Shown here: positions 54,601 through 64,000 of the stretch, one piece after another
How the letters are laid out: the number at the start of each line of letters is the position of its first letter
How positions within the stretch are numbered: the first letter of the stretch is position 1
Translations under genes and position numbers: made by a program
Source: Corynespora cassiicola
Taxonomy: Eukaryota > Ascomycota > Dothideomycetes > Pleosporales > Corynesporascaceae
DNA: 64,000 nt
Direction of reading: 5' to 3'
NCBI GenBank assembly: GCA_022059125.1
Contig: JAEUWY010000006.1
Span: 3,348,001-3,412,000 of the forward strand
The notes under the pieces: model-generated
The model's input: only the letters and a program-made list of their open reading frames with translations
Told to the model about the DNA's origin: nothing
Databases searched by the model: none

Positions 54601-57600
54601 CGCGTATAACTTAATATATATAAAAAAAAATAAAAAATAAAAAACAGTATTCCGGACGCGGTATAAGTACTATAAATATTTTATAATACTATTTAGTTTT
54701 ACTAATATATCTGTAATATATTAAGTATTTATTAATAACGTATTAAAAGTATATTTAGACATATTTATTATTATATATTTAGATAATATTTTAGTTTTTT
54801 CTAAAAATTTTAAAAAACATATTTAATATATATAAACTGTATTAAAATATTTAGAAAAAGCAGAACTACAATTTAAACTAAAAAAATATAAATTTTATAA
54901 AAAAAAAGTTAAATTTTTAGAATATATTATAAAAAGACACAGAGTTAAAATTAGTTTAAAAAAAATTAAAGTAATTAGAAACTAGCTTATACTAAAAAAC
55001 GTTAAAAATATATAATTTTTTTTAAAATTTTATAACTTTAATAAATAGTTTATTAACTACTATTTAAAAAAAGCACTACTACTTATAAAACTAATAAAAA
55101 AAATATACTATTTAAGTAGAATACAGACTAGTAACAAGTTTTTAAAATATTTAAAAAAATAAGTATATTACTGCTAGTTTTTATATTTTTTATTAGTAAA
55201 AAGTTTTTATATATAGAAACAGACGTATTAGACCTAGTAATAAAAGTATATATTAATTAAAAAAAAAGTAAATAGTATTTAATTACTTATTACTTAAAAA
55301 AATTCAGCAGAGCTAAAAAAAATTATAATATTTATAATAAAAAATTATTTACTATTATAAACTTTTTTAAATATTAGAGAATTTATATAAAAAGCTGTTT
55401 AGAACTTACAGTATATTTAAATTATAAAAATCTAATAATATTTATAATAACTAAACTATTAGATTAATAATATATTAAATAAAGTAAAAAGCTAGAACAG
55501 TATAAATTTAAAATTATTTATATACTAAATAAAAAAAATAAAAAAGTAGACGCTTTAAGCTGAAAAACAGACATTATAAAAACTAAATTAATAAATAAAG
55601 CTGCTATTTTTAAGTAAGCGCTAGACAGCACTTTAGAACTAGCACACAGTATTAATTTTATAATAATAGTATATTAATAAGTACTTAAAAAACTTTATTA
55701 AACTATTATTTAGTAATATTATAAAAATCTATTATACAGACACTTAAATATTAAATAGATAATTAAATTAATATAATAAACGTACAATATTTCTGGATTA
55801 AAAAATAAAATAACAAAGTTTATTAAGAAATATATAATATATTAAAAAAATAAGTATAGTATACACGCTTAGTATAAAAAACTATAAGCTATAAAAATAC
55901 TAAATAAACTTTAAACAGATATTACTATAAATTTTATTACTAAACTACTAATATTTTAGAACCTAGTTTTTAAAGTAATTTATAATACTATTCTAGTAGT
56001 TATAAATAGATTTATAAAATATATAAAAATAATTCTATTTAAAAATAACTATACTATACTAAAATTAGTATAAATTATTTTAAATTGCGTAGTTAGGTAT
56101 TATAAATTATTTTTATTTATTATTAGCGACAGAGATAAACTTTTTATATTAAACTATTAGATAATATTAATATTAGCTATTAAAATTAAAAAAAAGTTAT
56201 TAATAGTATACTATTTACAGACAGACAGTTAAATAGAAAAAATAAACTAAACTATAAAAATATATTTACGGATATATAGTAACTAAAAACAGAATAATTA
56301 GATATTACTACTATCTATAGCATAACTCGTATTTAATAATAAAAAATTAGTAATAACTAAGTAATTTTTTTATTACGTATTACACAGAATGTATTTAAAT
56401 TTTCTATTACTAAAAATTAAAAAAAAAAAAATTAAACTAGTTATAAGTTAAGTAATAAATAAATTAGAAGAATTATAAGAACTTTATAAATAATTATAGA
56501 AGAATATTAAAATAGTATAACGTAAAACTATTTTTTATATTAACTAAAAACAAAAAATAGCACTTTAGCTAAAAAAAAAAAATAAAGTATATTTTTTTAT
56601 AAAAAACTTTTAAATAAAATAACTAAGTAAAAAATTAAATTATATTAAAGTCGGACTATTTTTAATTTTAAAATAAAAAAAACTAGTTAATTATAAACTT
56701 TAACTTTCTGCTAATACTAAAATATACTTAGTATTTTATATATTACTATTAAAACCTGCTAACGCTGAAACGCTAGTTTAAAAACACTTCTACTATAAAA
56801 TAAAAAAAAAAGCTAAATTTAAAGTAGAAGCGCTAGTAAGCTACTGCAAAATAAAATAAAATAAATTTTATAATAACTATTTTATATAAAAATAGTTAGT
56901 TAAATAAAAAAAATATTTAAAGTTAGAAAATATTTAAAAACTAGAGCGAAATCTGAAAAACTGTTAGTAACTACTTAAAAAAAGCTAAAAATAAAATTAT
57001 CTCTACTACTACACAGAAGTAATTAAAAAAAATATATCTAAAAAAAAATAATATATTATATATAACTAAATATTTAAAAATTAGTAAATAATACAGATAC
57101 TTTCTAAAAGTTATTAGAAAAACTTTTAATAGCGCTTTAAGTACTTAAAAAAAAATTAAAAATAAAATTTTTAAAAAAAATGTTAAAAATAAAAACTTTA
57201 AATAACGCTTTACGTTTCTACTACTTTTATTTTTCTAAATTTTATTTTTTTACTAATATAGCTTTTTCTATATAATAATTAAATAAGTTTATTTATTAAT
57301 AAAGTTATTTTTTTTTAGCTTTTACTACCTGTAAATTCTTTAAAACTTTTTTATATATTTTTATAGCTGTATTCTGCGCTTTACATAACTTTTTTATCTA
57401 CTATTATAATTTTTTTTTTTTTTAGTAAGATGCTAAAACTTAAACTAAATAACATAAATATTATACTGCTGCCTGTAATATAAATACTTACTATACTTTT
57501 TAAAATAAATATATATTTTATATACTTATTTATGCTTTACGTAAGTTAAATATTTTTAAACTATAATTTTTTTTACAGCTTTAATAAAATTAGCTAAATA

Positions 57601-57725
57601 ATAACAGCAAATAGTACTAAAAACTGTTAGTATTTTAGGTATTATTATAAAAATAAATAGTAATAAAAAAAACCCGCGCGTTATATATTAGCTTAAAAAA
57701 CTAAGCTAAACTAAAAAAAAAATAG
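51665..57725 (+). pseudogene. decayed gag-pol of a chromovirus
   Basis: No open frame survives, but gypsy landmarks can be read in order. A CX2CX4(H to Y)X4(C to Y) zinc knuckle is at 52544-52585. RT-like text (FLxLYIDFKKLNNI) lies near 54465-54510, and IYLDNILVFS at about 54772-54801 is the mutated active-site motif. RNase H and integrase regions follow, with LQTD near 56215-56226. A chromodomain-like block (LVK-stop-KKYLKLENI-stop-KLERNLKNC) is at about 56895-56965. Stops stand where Trp or Gln codons are expected. Confidence 0.85.
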
Positions 57726-58096
57726 TATTATAAACTATAAACGTAGACTAATAACAGAGCTAATAAAGTTGTACTACTATAGCCGGTTACATAATATATT
57801 TAGTTAATTAGTCTATTTAGTACTATTAAGTAACTAAGCAGTATTAAGCAGAAAGCTTTAAGTATATATATATAGTTTGTATAATTATACTTTATAATTA
57901 TATTTACTTTATTAGTAAATCTATTATTTAAAATTAACTATTAATTTATTATACTTTATTACTAATATAGAGATTTATATAGTATATTGCATATTATTTT
58001 ACTTACGTAACTTTTACACGTACTTATTTCTAAAAATTAATCTAAGCAGCTATTTGTTTTCTAGCTTTACTTATAGCCTATAGCACAGTCTTAACA
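57726..58096 (+). repeat. 3' LTR (371 bp)
   Basis: Second LTR, preceded by an A-rich polypurine-like tract (57706-57725). It is more degraded than the 5' copy near its start. Confidence 0.9.
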
Positions 58097-58101
58097 GCTA
58101 T
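58097..58101 (+). repeat. target-site duplication GCTAT (right)
   Basis: Partner of 51289-51293, directly after the 3' LTR. Confidence 0.88.
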
Positions 58102-59168
58102 TTAAAAGAAATAAAAGAATTATTAATAGGGATTTAATTAAAAGCCCTAAAAAAACAAATAAAAGAATATTACTAGAAAATAATATAAAAATATCTAAAA
58201 GAAGCTTACAAAGATATTTAAAAGAAGAAAATTATAGTATAAATATTAGTACTAAAAAGCTGTATTTAAATAAAAAAAAAGCTAAAATAAAATTAAAATA
58301 CGTAAAAAAACAATTAAAAAATTTAGAAAATATAAATTTAAAAAAATTATATTTTCTGATAAGTTAGTAATAGAAAGAGGCCTAGGTTCTAAACAAAAAT
58401 ATATAAAAAAAAAGAGAAATAAAAGAGTAAGAGCTGAATTAGCTTTTATAAAATTAAATTATAAGTAAAAAAAAAAATTAAAAAAATTAAAATTAATTAA
58501 AAATTAATTATAATTTTTTAATTTAATTACTTTTTTAAAAAAATTAGTACTAATTAAATTATAGCTTAAGATATTATTATATTAGTATAAAGAGCTATTT
58601 AAATAGGAGAAAGATCAGAATTAGTGTTTATTAAAACACCTAATTCTAAAAATAATTTTAATAATACAGATTATATATAAAAAGTATTAAAACTTATTAT
58701 TAAAAAACAAATAAAACCCCGTTAGTTTATATACCTTTTTTTAATTTTTTTATTAAATTTATTATTTAATTAAATTTATTTAATTAAATATTAAATTATA
58801 AAATTAATGTAAATACTAATTACTTTATAGAATAGAAATTTTAACAAGATAATTTAAAAATTTATACAGCTAAACCAGTTTTAAAATAGTTTAAAAGAAA
58901 TAAAATTAAATTATTTAAATATCCAGCTTATAGCCCAGACTTAGCACCTATAGAAAATATCTAAACTATATTAAAAAATAATTTAAAAAAATTAAATTCT
59001 AATTTATTAGGCAAAAAAAATAATAAAAAAAATAATACTTTATTTATAAACGCTATAAATAAAGAATAGAATTTAATTCTACAAAAAATAATAGATAATT
59101 GTATATTATCTTTATCTAGACGTTAGAAGGCAGTTAATAAAGCTAACAGGTATTATACAAAATATTAA
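58102..59168 (+). pseudogene. Tc1/mariner transposase remnant, catalytic part
   Basis: Continues the frame broken at 51288. Short readable stretches include FSDKLVIERGLGSK (first catalytic Asp, 58358-58360), QDN (58848-58850) and YPAYSPDLAPIENI with Glu at 58953-58955. Exactly 34 codons lie between the second Asp and the Glu, the DD34E spacing of Tc1 elements. In-frame stops stand where Tc1 proteins have Trp or Gln. The spacing from the first to the second Asp is not a multiple of three, so indels are also present. Confidence 0.88.
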
Positions 59169-59332
59169 TAATTTAATTAATTATTAATTTATTTATATAA
59201 TTTAATTTTTTAAAAAAAAAAATTCTACTATTAATTTTTTTTTTAAAAAATAGAAAAAATATTTTTTAAAAAAAATTATAAGTATATACTATATACAACT
59301 TTAAAATAATAAAATAAAAAATAAAAATTTTA

Positions 59333-59568
59333 CGCTAGAAAAAAAATAAATCAGCTTTTAAGTTTGCATTTTTTTTTACTATACTTTTACTTTAAATTTT
59401 TAAGTAATAAATATTATATAAGCTATATATTTTTTTTAACACAAATTTAAAGCCTTTAAATCTCTTTAAAATTAATTTTCTTTTATTTTAATAGCTGATC
59501 TAGTTACAGAGTTATAATAGTTTAAAAAGTATAACTTTTTTTGGTTTTTTTTTAATGTCACCCCTCTG
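59333..59568 (-). repeat. right terminal inverted repeat of Tc1/mariner element
   Basis: Inverted partner of the left repeat. It ends CCCCTCTG immediately before the TA duplication. Confidence 0.9.
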
Positions 59569-59570
59569 TA

Positions 59571-59711
59571 GTAAGATTAACAAACAAAGAATCCGTTCAA
59601 CATACAAAACGAAGAAAAGGAATATCTGACCAAGTCATAAACTAGACGCTTCAACATCAGTTACGACCAGTTAATTCAACACAAGTCCAGATATAATCCT
59701 CAAATAAGGCT
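59571..59711. other. unmutated flank after transposon island
   Basis: 140 bp of ordinary composition with many CpA dinucleotides. The mutation signature stops sharply at the inverted-repeat end. Confidence 0.6.
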
Positions 59712-60951
59712 CTAATCCCACTCCCTAGCTGCCTCCAGCTTATCCAAAGCTGCTTGCTCCTCTCCAGCCTCCCCAGTCGCGACTCTCACTTCCCGCTCTC
59801 CCATCCTATCCTCCGGATACGCCTTATCCGTCAATCCCCCCCAGCTTCAACCAATCCTTCGCAATCTTAGCCACAGCTCAGCTAATACGATCCTCATCAC
59901 TTAGATTCTTGACCACCCAGTCCGGCAAACTCGGAAGATTATGGCGCTTCGCAAGATGGCAGCGGCTGGTTAGGTGGGTGCTCGCCTTTTTGCGATACCT
60001 CGCATTCGAAGCTCCCCTGACGTTCGAGCACAACTGGCACGGAGGGATCCCGGCGCGACGCTCCGGGCACGTGTCGTGGTCTGCGTCGTGGTCATTCAGA
60101 GTGTCGCAATAGAAGCAAAACTTCTCGAAGCCCCAGTCGTGCTGTTCCTTCGCGAGTTGCACTTCGGAGACGTCGCTGAGGATTTGGGTCAGGGTGCGTC
60201 CGGAAATAGAGGAATCTTCTGGGTATTTGTTGCCGGCATCTGGGTAGAGCTTTGTGAACAGAGCGAACAGCAATGTGGTGTTCATTTCGTACACCGCGTC
60301 GTTTCCACCGTTGTGGTAGTCGCGGATCTCAATCCCAAAGTCCTCGATCATGTGCACGTGTTTCTTGCCCCTGATTTCGATGCCTGTTTAGCTAGCCAGT
60401 ACGTCCAAGTTCTCGATGCGATAGATGATACTTCCGAATTTGGTGGTGTCGAGGTGCCACTCGCGCTTCAGATGCACCTGATCAAATTTATAACCATTGC
60501 CGATTATTATGACTGGCACCGGATTACCATCTGTGTCCCGCAAGTTCAATTGCGACTCTAGCATCTTCTTCGCCATCTCACGATCGACAAAGCAGGTCTT
60601 TCCAAAGCGAAACATCATCTCGCGATCTTGAAACACACCAAGATAATTGCACAAATGGCAAGTCTCCAAAATTCGCAAATGGAATACATCGAGCTTCTTG
60701 AGCATTCCCTATAGACCTAAAGGATCGCACTAGGCGAGATCTTCTCCAGTAATCTTCGTGATGCCAATCTCGGTGATTTTTGGGTCATCCATATTCCATT
60801 CGAGGTCATCACAGATAAAGGTGACTTTCTAGAGGAGTGAAGGGGCATTCGGGAGCGGAGTACCTAGGAAATTCCGCAAGTTCTCCAGATCTATGTGGTC
60901 GTCAAGGAATTTGCGAAGACTGCTGAATGATTCGCTCTCTGACATCGACAT
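59712..60951 (-). pseudogene. Gfd2/YDR514C-like DEDDh-domain gene, disabled
   Basis: The frame matches the fungal Gfd2/YDR514C-like family: an acidic exonuclease-type start (FICDDLEWNMDDPKITEIG), KTCFVDREMAKKML, a motif III-like segment (YHNGGNDAVYEMNTTLLFAL) and a Cys/His-rich tail (FCFYCDTLNDHDADHDTCPE, then CQLCSN). It is broken by stops at 60829-60831, 60730-60732, 60709-60711 (all TAG), 60388-60390 (TAA) and 59878-59880 (TGA), plus an apparent one-base shift in the C7 run (59836-59842) before the likely original stop at 59712-59714. Four stops can be explained by CAG/CAA (or TGG) to TAG/TAA transitions. The first possible ATG in this frame is 60951. Confidence 0.8.
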
Positions 60952-61319
60952 TGCCTGAATACCAAGCTGCAGGGGGTCGAAGGCAGGTTTCCTGTCCACT
61001 TCCGATTTCCTTGGAACTGCTCATATTATGAGCTACTTTATGATTCTAGTGAAAAGTCCCTCAAAAGGTATGGGATTAATAGTTAATAGATGGAGCAGCT
61101 TGGCAGACTTCAGCTGTACGTAGAAGACTCAAAATTGATCATAGTCCTCTACAACATCAGCTGTATGATCATGATGAACCCCGCAAATCACCATTGAAAA
61201 ACACGGGAATTATACAAAAAATAACGTATAAATTTGTACTTAAGAATATACAGTAGAATTGTAGAGAATCTTCAACATGTCAAGAACCAACATCTCTCAT
61301 TACCACGTTCAGTTCACGC
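60952..61319. other. spacer between pseudogene and DPP4
   Basis: No further gene. It may include decayed 5' sequence of the Gfd2-like pseudogene, since that frame stays open to about 61010. Confidence 0.4.
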
Positions 61320-63677
61320 TCAAGCGACCCAACGCTTGCCAGCCTGCCCCCTCTTGCTCCACTGGTGGTTACCCTTGGAGTCACCGACACGGTTCTTCTC
61401 CTCAAAGAGCTTCTTGGTCATTTCCCTGTACAGGAACTTGCCGCCGTTGTTGTAGCGGATGCTGTGGTCGCTGTCGGTGAACCAAGTGTTCTTCATCTTC
61501 TCGGGAGAGACCTGAGCACCCATGAGGAGATCGACAAGGGCAGCAGCGTTCTGGAAGTGAACGTTGTCGTCTCCAGTTCCGTGCTGAATGAGGACGCCTC
61601 CGGGGATGGTCTTGAAGCCGGATGCATCGTGGACACGGGACCTGGCGTAGCCCTCCACGTTGTCGGTGGGGAGCTTCATGTAACGCTCGGTGTAGATGGA
61701 GTCATAGTAGGCCCAGTCGCTGACAGGGGCAACGATGAGAGCAAAGGAAATGATGGGGTCTGCCAACTCAACCATCTTGGAGCCGAGGTATCCACCATAG
61801 GACCAACCGAAGAAACCAATGTGCTCGCTATCGACCCAAGGGTAGGTGTCGGCAAAGTACTGTGCAGCCCAGACTTGATCCTTGGCCTCGAGCTCGCCGA
61901 GGTTGGAAGTGACCAAAGACCTAAACTCACGTCCCTTGAAGCCAGTACCGCGGTTGTCCACGTTGAGGGTAATGTACTCAAGCTCAGGGTCAGAAGTAAC
62001 GTAGGCGTTCCAGTTCAGGGAACTGAACTGCTTGATGACACGCTGCGAGTTGGGGCCACCATAAGGATCCAGCATCAGAGGGTACTTCTTGCTAGGGTCG
62101 AAATTGGGGGGCAGGCGCAGCATGGCGTTCAGCTTGTAGCCAGAGGGGTGGTCGAGTTCAATATAGGAAATGTTTGGCAGATTGTACGTCTGCAGCGTGT
62201 CATATAGAGCTTTGTTATCAACGATGGTACGGATCGGAGTGGTGGAGTTGACAGAGTACAGCTCTTGGTAGGGAACATCGGGACCAGCGTAACGAAGAAC
62301 ATAGTAGGTTCCACCAGAGGAAAATGAGGCTGTCCAAACAGCAGGGACGCTTTCGTCGACAAGAGCAGTCTTCTTCAAGGTCTTGTAGGAGACAGAGTAC
62401 AGATGACGCTCGGTGGAGTGCTGCTCGGAAGAGGTATAGTAGATGAGGCCGCGCTTGGTATCAATCTTCAGGATGGAAGCAACCTCCCACTCGCCAGATG
62501 TAAGGGCGATGGGCTCGCCACCAGCAACAGGGAAGAGATAGAGGTGATTCCAGCCGCTCACATCCGAGAGATCGAGGTAGTAGTCCGAGCTGCTAGAGTT
62601 TCCGTAGGTGGCGTTCGAGCTGTCAACAGCGCCAAGGTAGGTCAGGGCAAGATAGTTCTCGAGCCAGCCATCGGAACCGTCACGCTCACGAACCACAGAT
62701 GAGGATCCGGCTTCAACGTCTACTACAACGAGCTTCTCGTTGTCTTGAACCCGGTTGTACGCACGATAGAGGACCTTGCTGTGCTCCTCGGTGACCCAGG
62801 CGACCTCGCCAACCACGAGGTCATCTTCTGGCCAGGCCTCAATAGGAATGTTGGTAACTTCAAGAGCATCCACGTCAAGCAGGTTAAACTGGACCGTAGG
62901 GTTCTTGGTTCCAACCTTGGGGTATCGCAGCTCGAGCTCACGGGGGTAGGGAGGAGCAATGTCCTCGCCATCCATGAAGTATTGAACGCGGTATGTCTCG
63001 ACGCCAGTCTCGTTGAAGCTCAGGAAAGCAATGTACTTTCCGTCAGGCGAGTACCAAAGGGTGTAGCGATCACCAAAAATCTCCTCCTCATAGACCCAGT
63101 CTGGTACAGCATTGAACCAGTCCGCATTGCCGTTGTCGGTGACTTGGGAGATTTCTCCCTCGTTCCAAATGAACAAATCGTTATTCTGCACGAATGCGAT
63201 CTGCGACGAAGACACAGGGTTCCACTCGGCGTATTGGATATCGCCTGAAGAGGTGGAGAGAAGGGATTGGACCTCTCCTGACTCGACATCCTGGATCAAG
63301 TAATCGGCAAAGTACGAGTGGCGGTATTGCTTGGTGTAGTTGACAGCCCAGAGGACGCGGCTCGCGTCGGGCGAAATCCAGTAGTCCCAGTAATCGGCCG
63401 GCACCTTGTCGGCGGACAGGAAAGTGGACGAATCTCCGGTGGCGATATTCTCAAAAATAAAAGAGCCGTCTTCGCCGGTGAAGATGTAGTCGCCATCAGA
63501 GCCAGTGCCAACCCAGCTCAGGGCACGGGTGGAGGGGACCAAAGCGCCAGGGGCATCGGTGGTGATGTTGTAGGTCAGGAGCTTGGTTCCGTTTCCCTTG
63601 GGCGGGCGGGGGAAGCGGGGAGGCTCAATAGCCTGAATGAGCGGAAGGCTCGCCAACAACCAAGTAAGAGAGCGCAT
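61320..63677 (-). CDS. DPP4: dipeptidyl peptidase IV (S9B serine peptidase)
   Basis: Single exon, 785 residues, intact. The start at 63677 opens a signal peptide (MRSLTWLLASLPLIQA); the frame is open upstream by chance. The N-terminal beta-propeller (about residues 50-540) contains DWVYEEEIFG, whose Glu pair binds the substrate N-terminus. The alpha/beta-hydrolase domain carries the triad: Ser626 in GWSYGG, Asp703/704 in GTGDDNVHF and His738 in SDHSIRY. No transmembrane anchor follows the signal peptide, so it is the secreted type. Many N-glycosylation sequons are present. It removes X-Pro or X-Ala dipeptides from peptide N-termini and complements aminopeptidases such as the LAP2-type enzyme at 17-18 kb. 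Confidence 0.95.
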   Translation of the reverse strand: MRSLTWLLASLPLIQAIEPPRFPRPPKGNGTKLLTYNITTDAPGALVPSTRALSWVGTGSDGDYIFTGEDGSFIFENIATGDSSTFLSADKVPADYWDYWISPDASRVLWAVNYTKQYRHSYFADYLIQDVESGEVQSLLSTSSGDIQYAEWNPVSSSQIAFVQNNDLFIWNEGEISQVTDNGNADWFNAVPDWVYEEEIFGDRYTLWYSPDGKYIAFLSFNETGVETYRVQYFMDGEDIAPPYPRELELRYPKVGTKNPTVQFNLLDVDALEVTNIPIEAWPEDDLVVGEVAWVTEEHSKVLYRAYNRVQDNEKLVVVDVEAGSSSVVRERDGSDGWLENYLALTYLGAVDSSNATYGNSSSSDYYLDLSDVSGWNHLYLFPVAGGEPIALTSGEWEVASILKIDTKRGLIYYTSSEQHSTERHLYSVSYKTLKKTALVDESVPAVWTASFSSGGTYYVLRYAGPDVPYQELYSVNSTTPIRTIVDNKALYDTLQTYNLPNISYIELDHPSGYKLNAMLRLPPNFDPSKKYPLMLDPYGGPNSQRVIKQFSSLNWNAYVTSDPELEYITLNVDNRGTGFKGREFRSLVTSNLGELEAKDQVWAAQYFADTYPWVDSEHIGFFGWSYGGYLGSKMVELADPIISFALIVAPVSDWAYYDSIYTERYMKLPTDNVEGYARSRVHDASGFKTIPGGVLIQHGTGDDNVHFQNAAALVDLLMGAQVSPEKMKNTWFTDSDHSIRYNNGGKFLYREMTKKLFEEKNRVGDSKGNHQWSKRGQAGKRWVA

Positions 63678-64000
63678 TCTGGCGGGACCAGTGGCAATAT
63701 GTGCTGTATTTGCAGACGGATCAGACGACCAAAGATGGCTGAGAGTCCTCGCGTCGGTGTAGCAAACCGAGGGTCTTGGGATGTTCCTCTGCACCAGGCT
63801 TCCCACTTGAGGACCCAATGGAAACGAAGGTAGTAGAGGGAGGACAACAGAGTGTTCTCGGAGCTCCTGGCGATGGCACAGGGGAGAATGAGCTCCTAAA
63901 TAGTCGCGATAGTCACATTGCTGTGATTGGCACGCGCATTCGAGCTGCCCATTCGAGCAGGTGGATAAGAGAGCCAAGCAAACGACATTTTTGCCAAGCA
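63678..64000. promoter_or_regulatory. DPP4 upstream region
   Basis: 5' leader and start of the promoter of the dipeptidyl peptidase gene. No clear TATA box is seen within the window. Confidence 0.4.

Larger units (their letters stand above)
51294..58096 (+). mobile_element. Ty3/gypsy LTR retrotransposon (chromovirus), RIP-mutated, nested in Tc1 element
   Basis: Two 371-bp LTRs (51294-51664 and 57726-58096) bound a 6061-bp interior. The flanks carry a 5-bp direct duplication GCTAT (51289-51293 and 58097-58101). The interior keeps, in gypsy order, a zinc knuckle, reverse transcriptase, a YLDN segment of the RT active site, an integrase tail (LQTD) and a chromodomain-like end. The LTR ends now read TATT...AATA/AACA, consistent with original TGTT...ACA after C-to-T changes. 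Confidence 0.92.
50635..59568 (+). mobile_element. Tc1/mariner element, mutated and interrupted
   Basis: The ends are inverted copies beginning CAGAGGGGTGACATT and are flanked by TA on both sides (50633-50634 and 59569-59570), the target duplication of Tc1/mariner elements. The inverted repeats run about 235 bp. Remnants of one transposase frame lie at both ends (51101-51288 and 58102-59168), separated by a nested LTR retrotransposon. Without that insertion the element would be about 2.1 kb, a normal size. Many frame stops come from TGG, CAG or CAA changed to stops, so it cannot be active. Confidence 0.93.

Noticed and set aside
61365..62207. 280-codon plus-strand frame opposite DPP4
   Set aside because: Shadow of the strongly biased codons of the intact peptidase gene; Val-rich and without family features.
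63678..63977. 100-residue N-terminal extension of DPP4
   Set aside because: No hydrophobic leader or conserved sequence; the ATG at 63677 starts a classical signal peptide.

Overview
The window looks like a chromosomal segment of a filamentous ascomycete (Pezizomycotina); I cannot place it to genus. The reasons are: many short GT-AG introns (mostly 46-130 bp) with CT(A/G)AC-type branch sites, a heterokaryon-incompatibility (HET) domain gene, 2EXR/F-box-like fungal family genes, a secreted LPMO-like protein, fungal secreted or vacuolar peptidases, an intron-containing tRNA-Leu, and a transposon island with the C-to-T mutation pattern of repeat-induced point mutation (RIP). Coding exons were joined by hand from splice signals, and total lengths divide by three in every multi-exon model completed here.

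Layout: 0-10 kb holds the 3' end of an FMN-dependent 2-hydroxyacid dehydrogenase, a tRNA-Leu(AAG), a 2EXR-like gene, a four-exon aldehyde dehydrogenase, a Ctr-type copper transporter and an F-box/ankyrin gene. 10.5-15.7 kb is a 1615-residue fusion: an indoleamine 2,3-dioxygenase (IDO)-like haem domain, an FAD/NADPH reductase, a cytochrome b5 domain and a long uncharacterised tail. 16-31 kb is mostly minus-strand: an M28 aminopeptidase, a secreted LVIVD-type repeat protein, a 1004-residue orphan, a HET protein, a RidA-like protein and a HAD phosphatase. 32-50 kb has a membrane orphan, an epimerase-like enzyme, an LPMO-like secreted protein, a DUF1479 oxygenase, an arrestin with a PPxY tail, a second 2EXR-like gene, an anion:cation-symporter-type MFS permease and a coiled-coil orphan.

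50,635-59,568 is an extremely AT-rich transposon nest. A Tc1/mariner element (about 235-bp terminal inverted repeats, TA duplication, remnant DD34E transposase) was split by a Ty3/gypsy chromovirus (two 371-bp LTRs, 5-bp GCTAT duplication, decayed gag-pol with zinc knuckle, RT, integrase and chromodomain). CpA/TpG are nearly absent while CpG survives, as expected of RIP. Next to it lies a broken Gfd2/YDR514C-like exonuclease-family gene with several stops explainable by C-to-T changes, and then an intact dipeptidyl peptidase IV gene.

The genes do not form an obvious biosynthetic cluster. The strongest novel candidate is the IDO-reductase-b5 fusion, which on domain content could be a self-sufficient, NADPH-driven haem dioxygenase. 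The nested, mutated transposons are the most informative structural feature.
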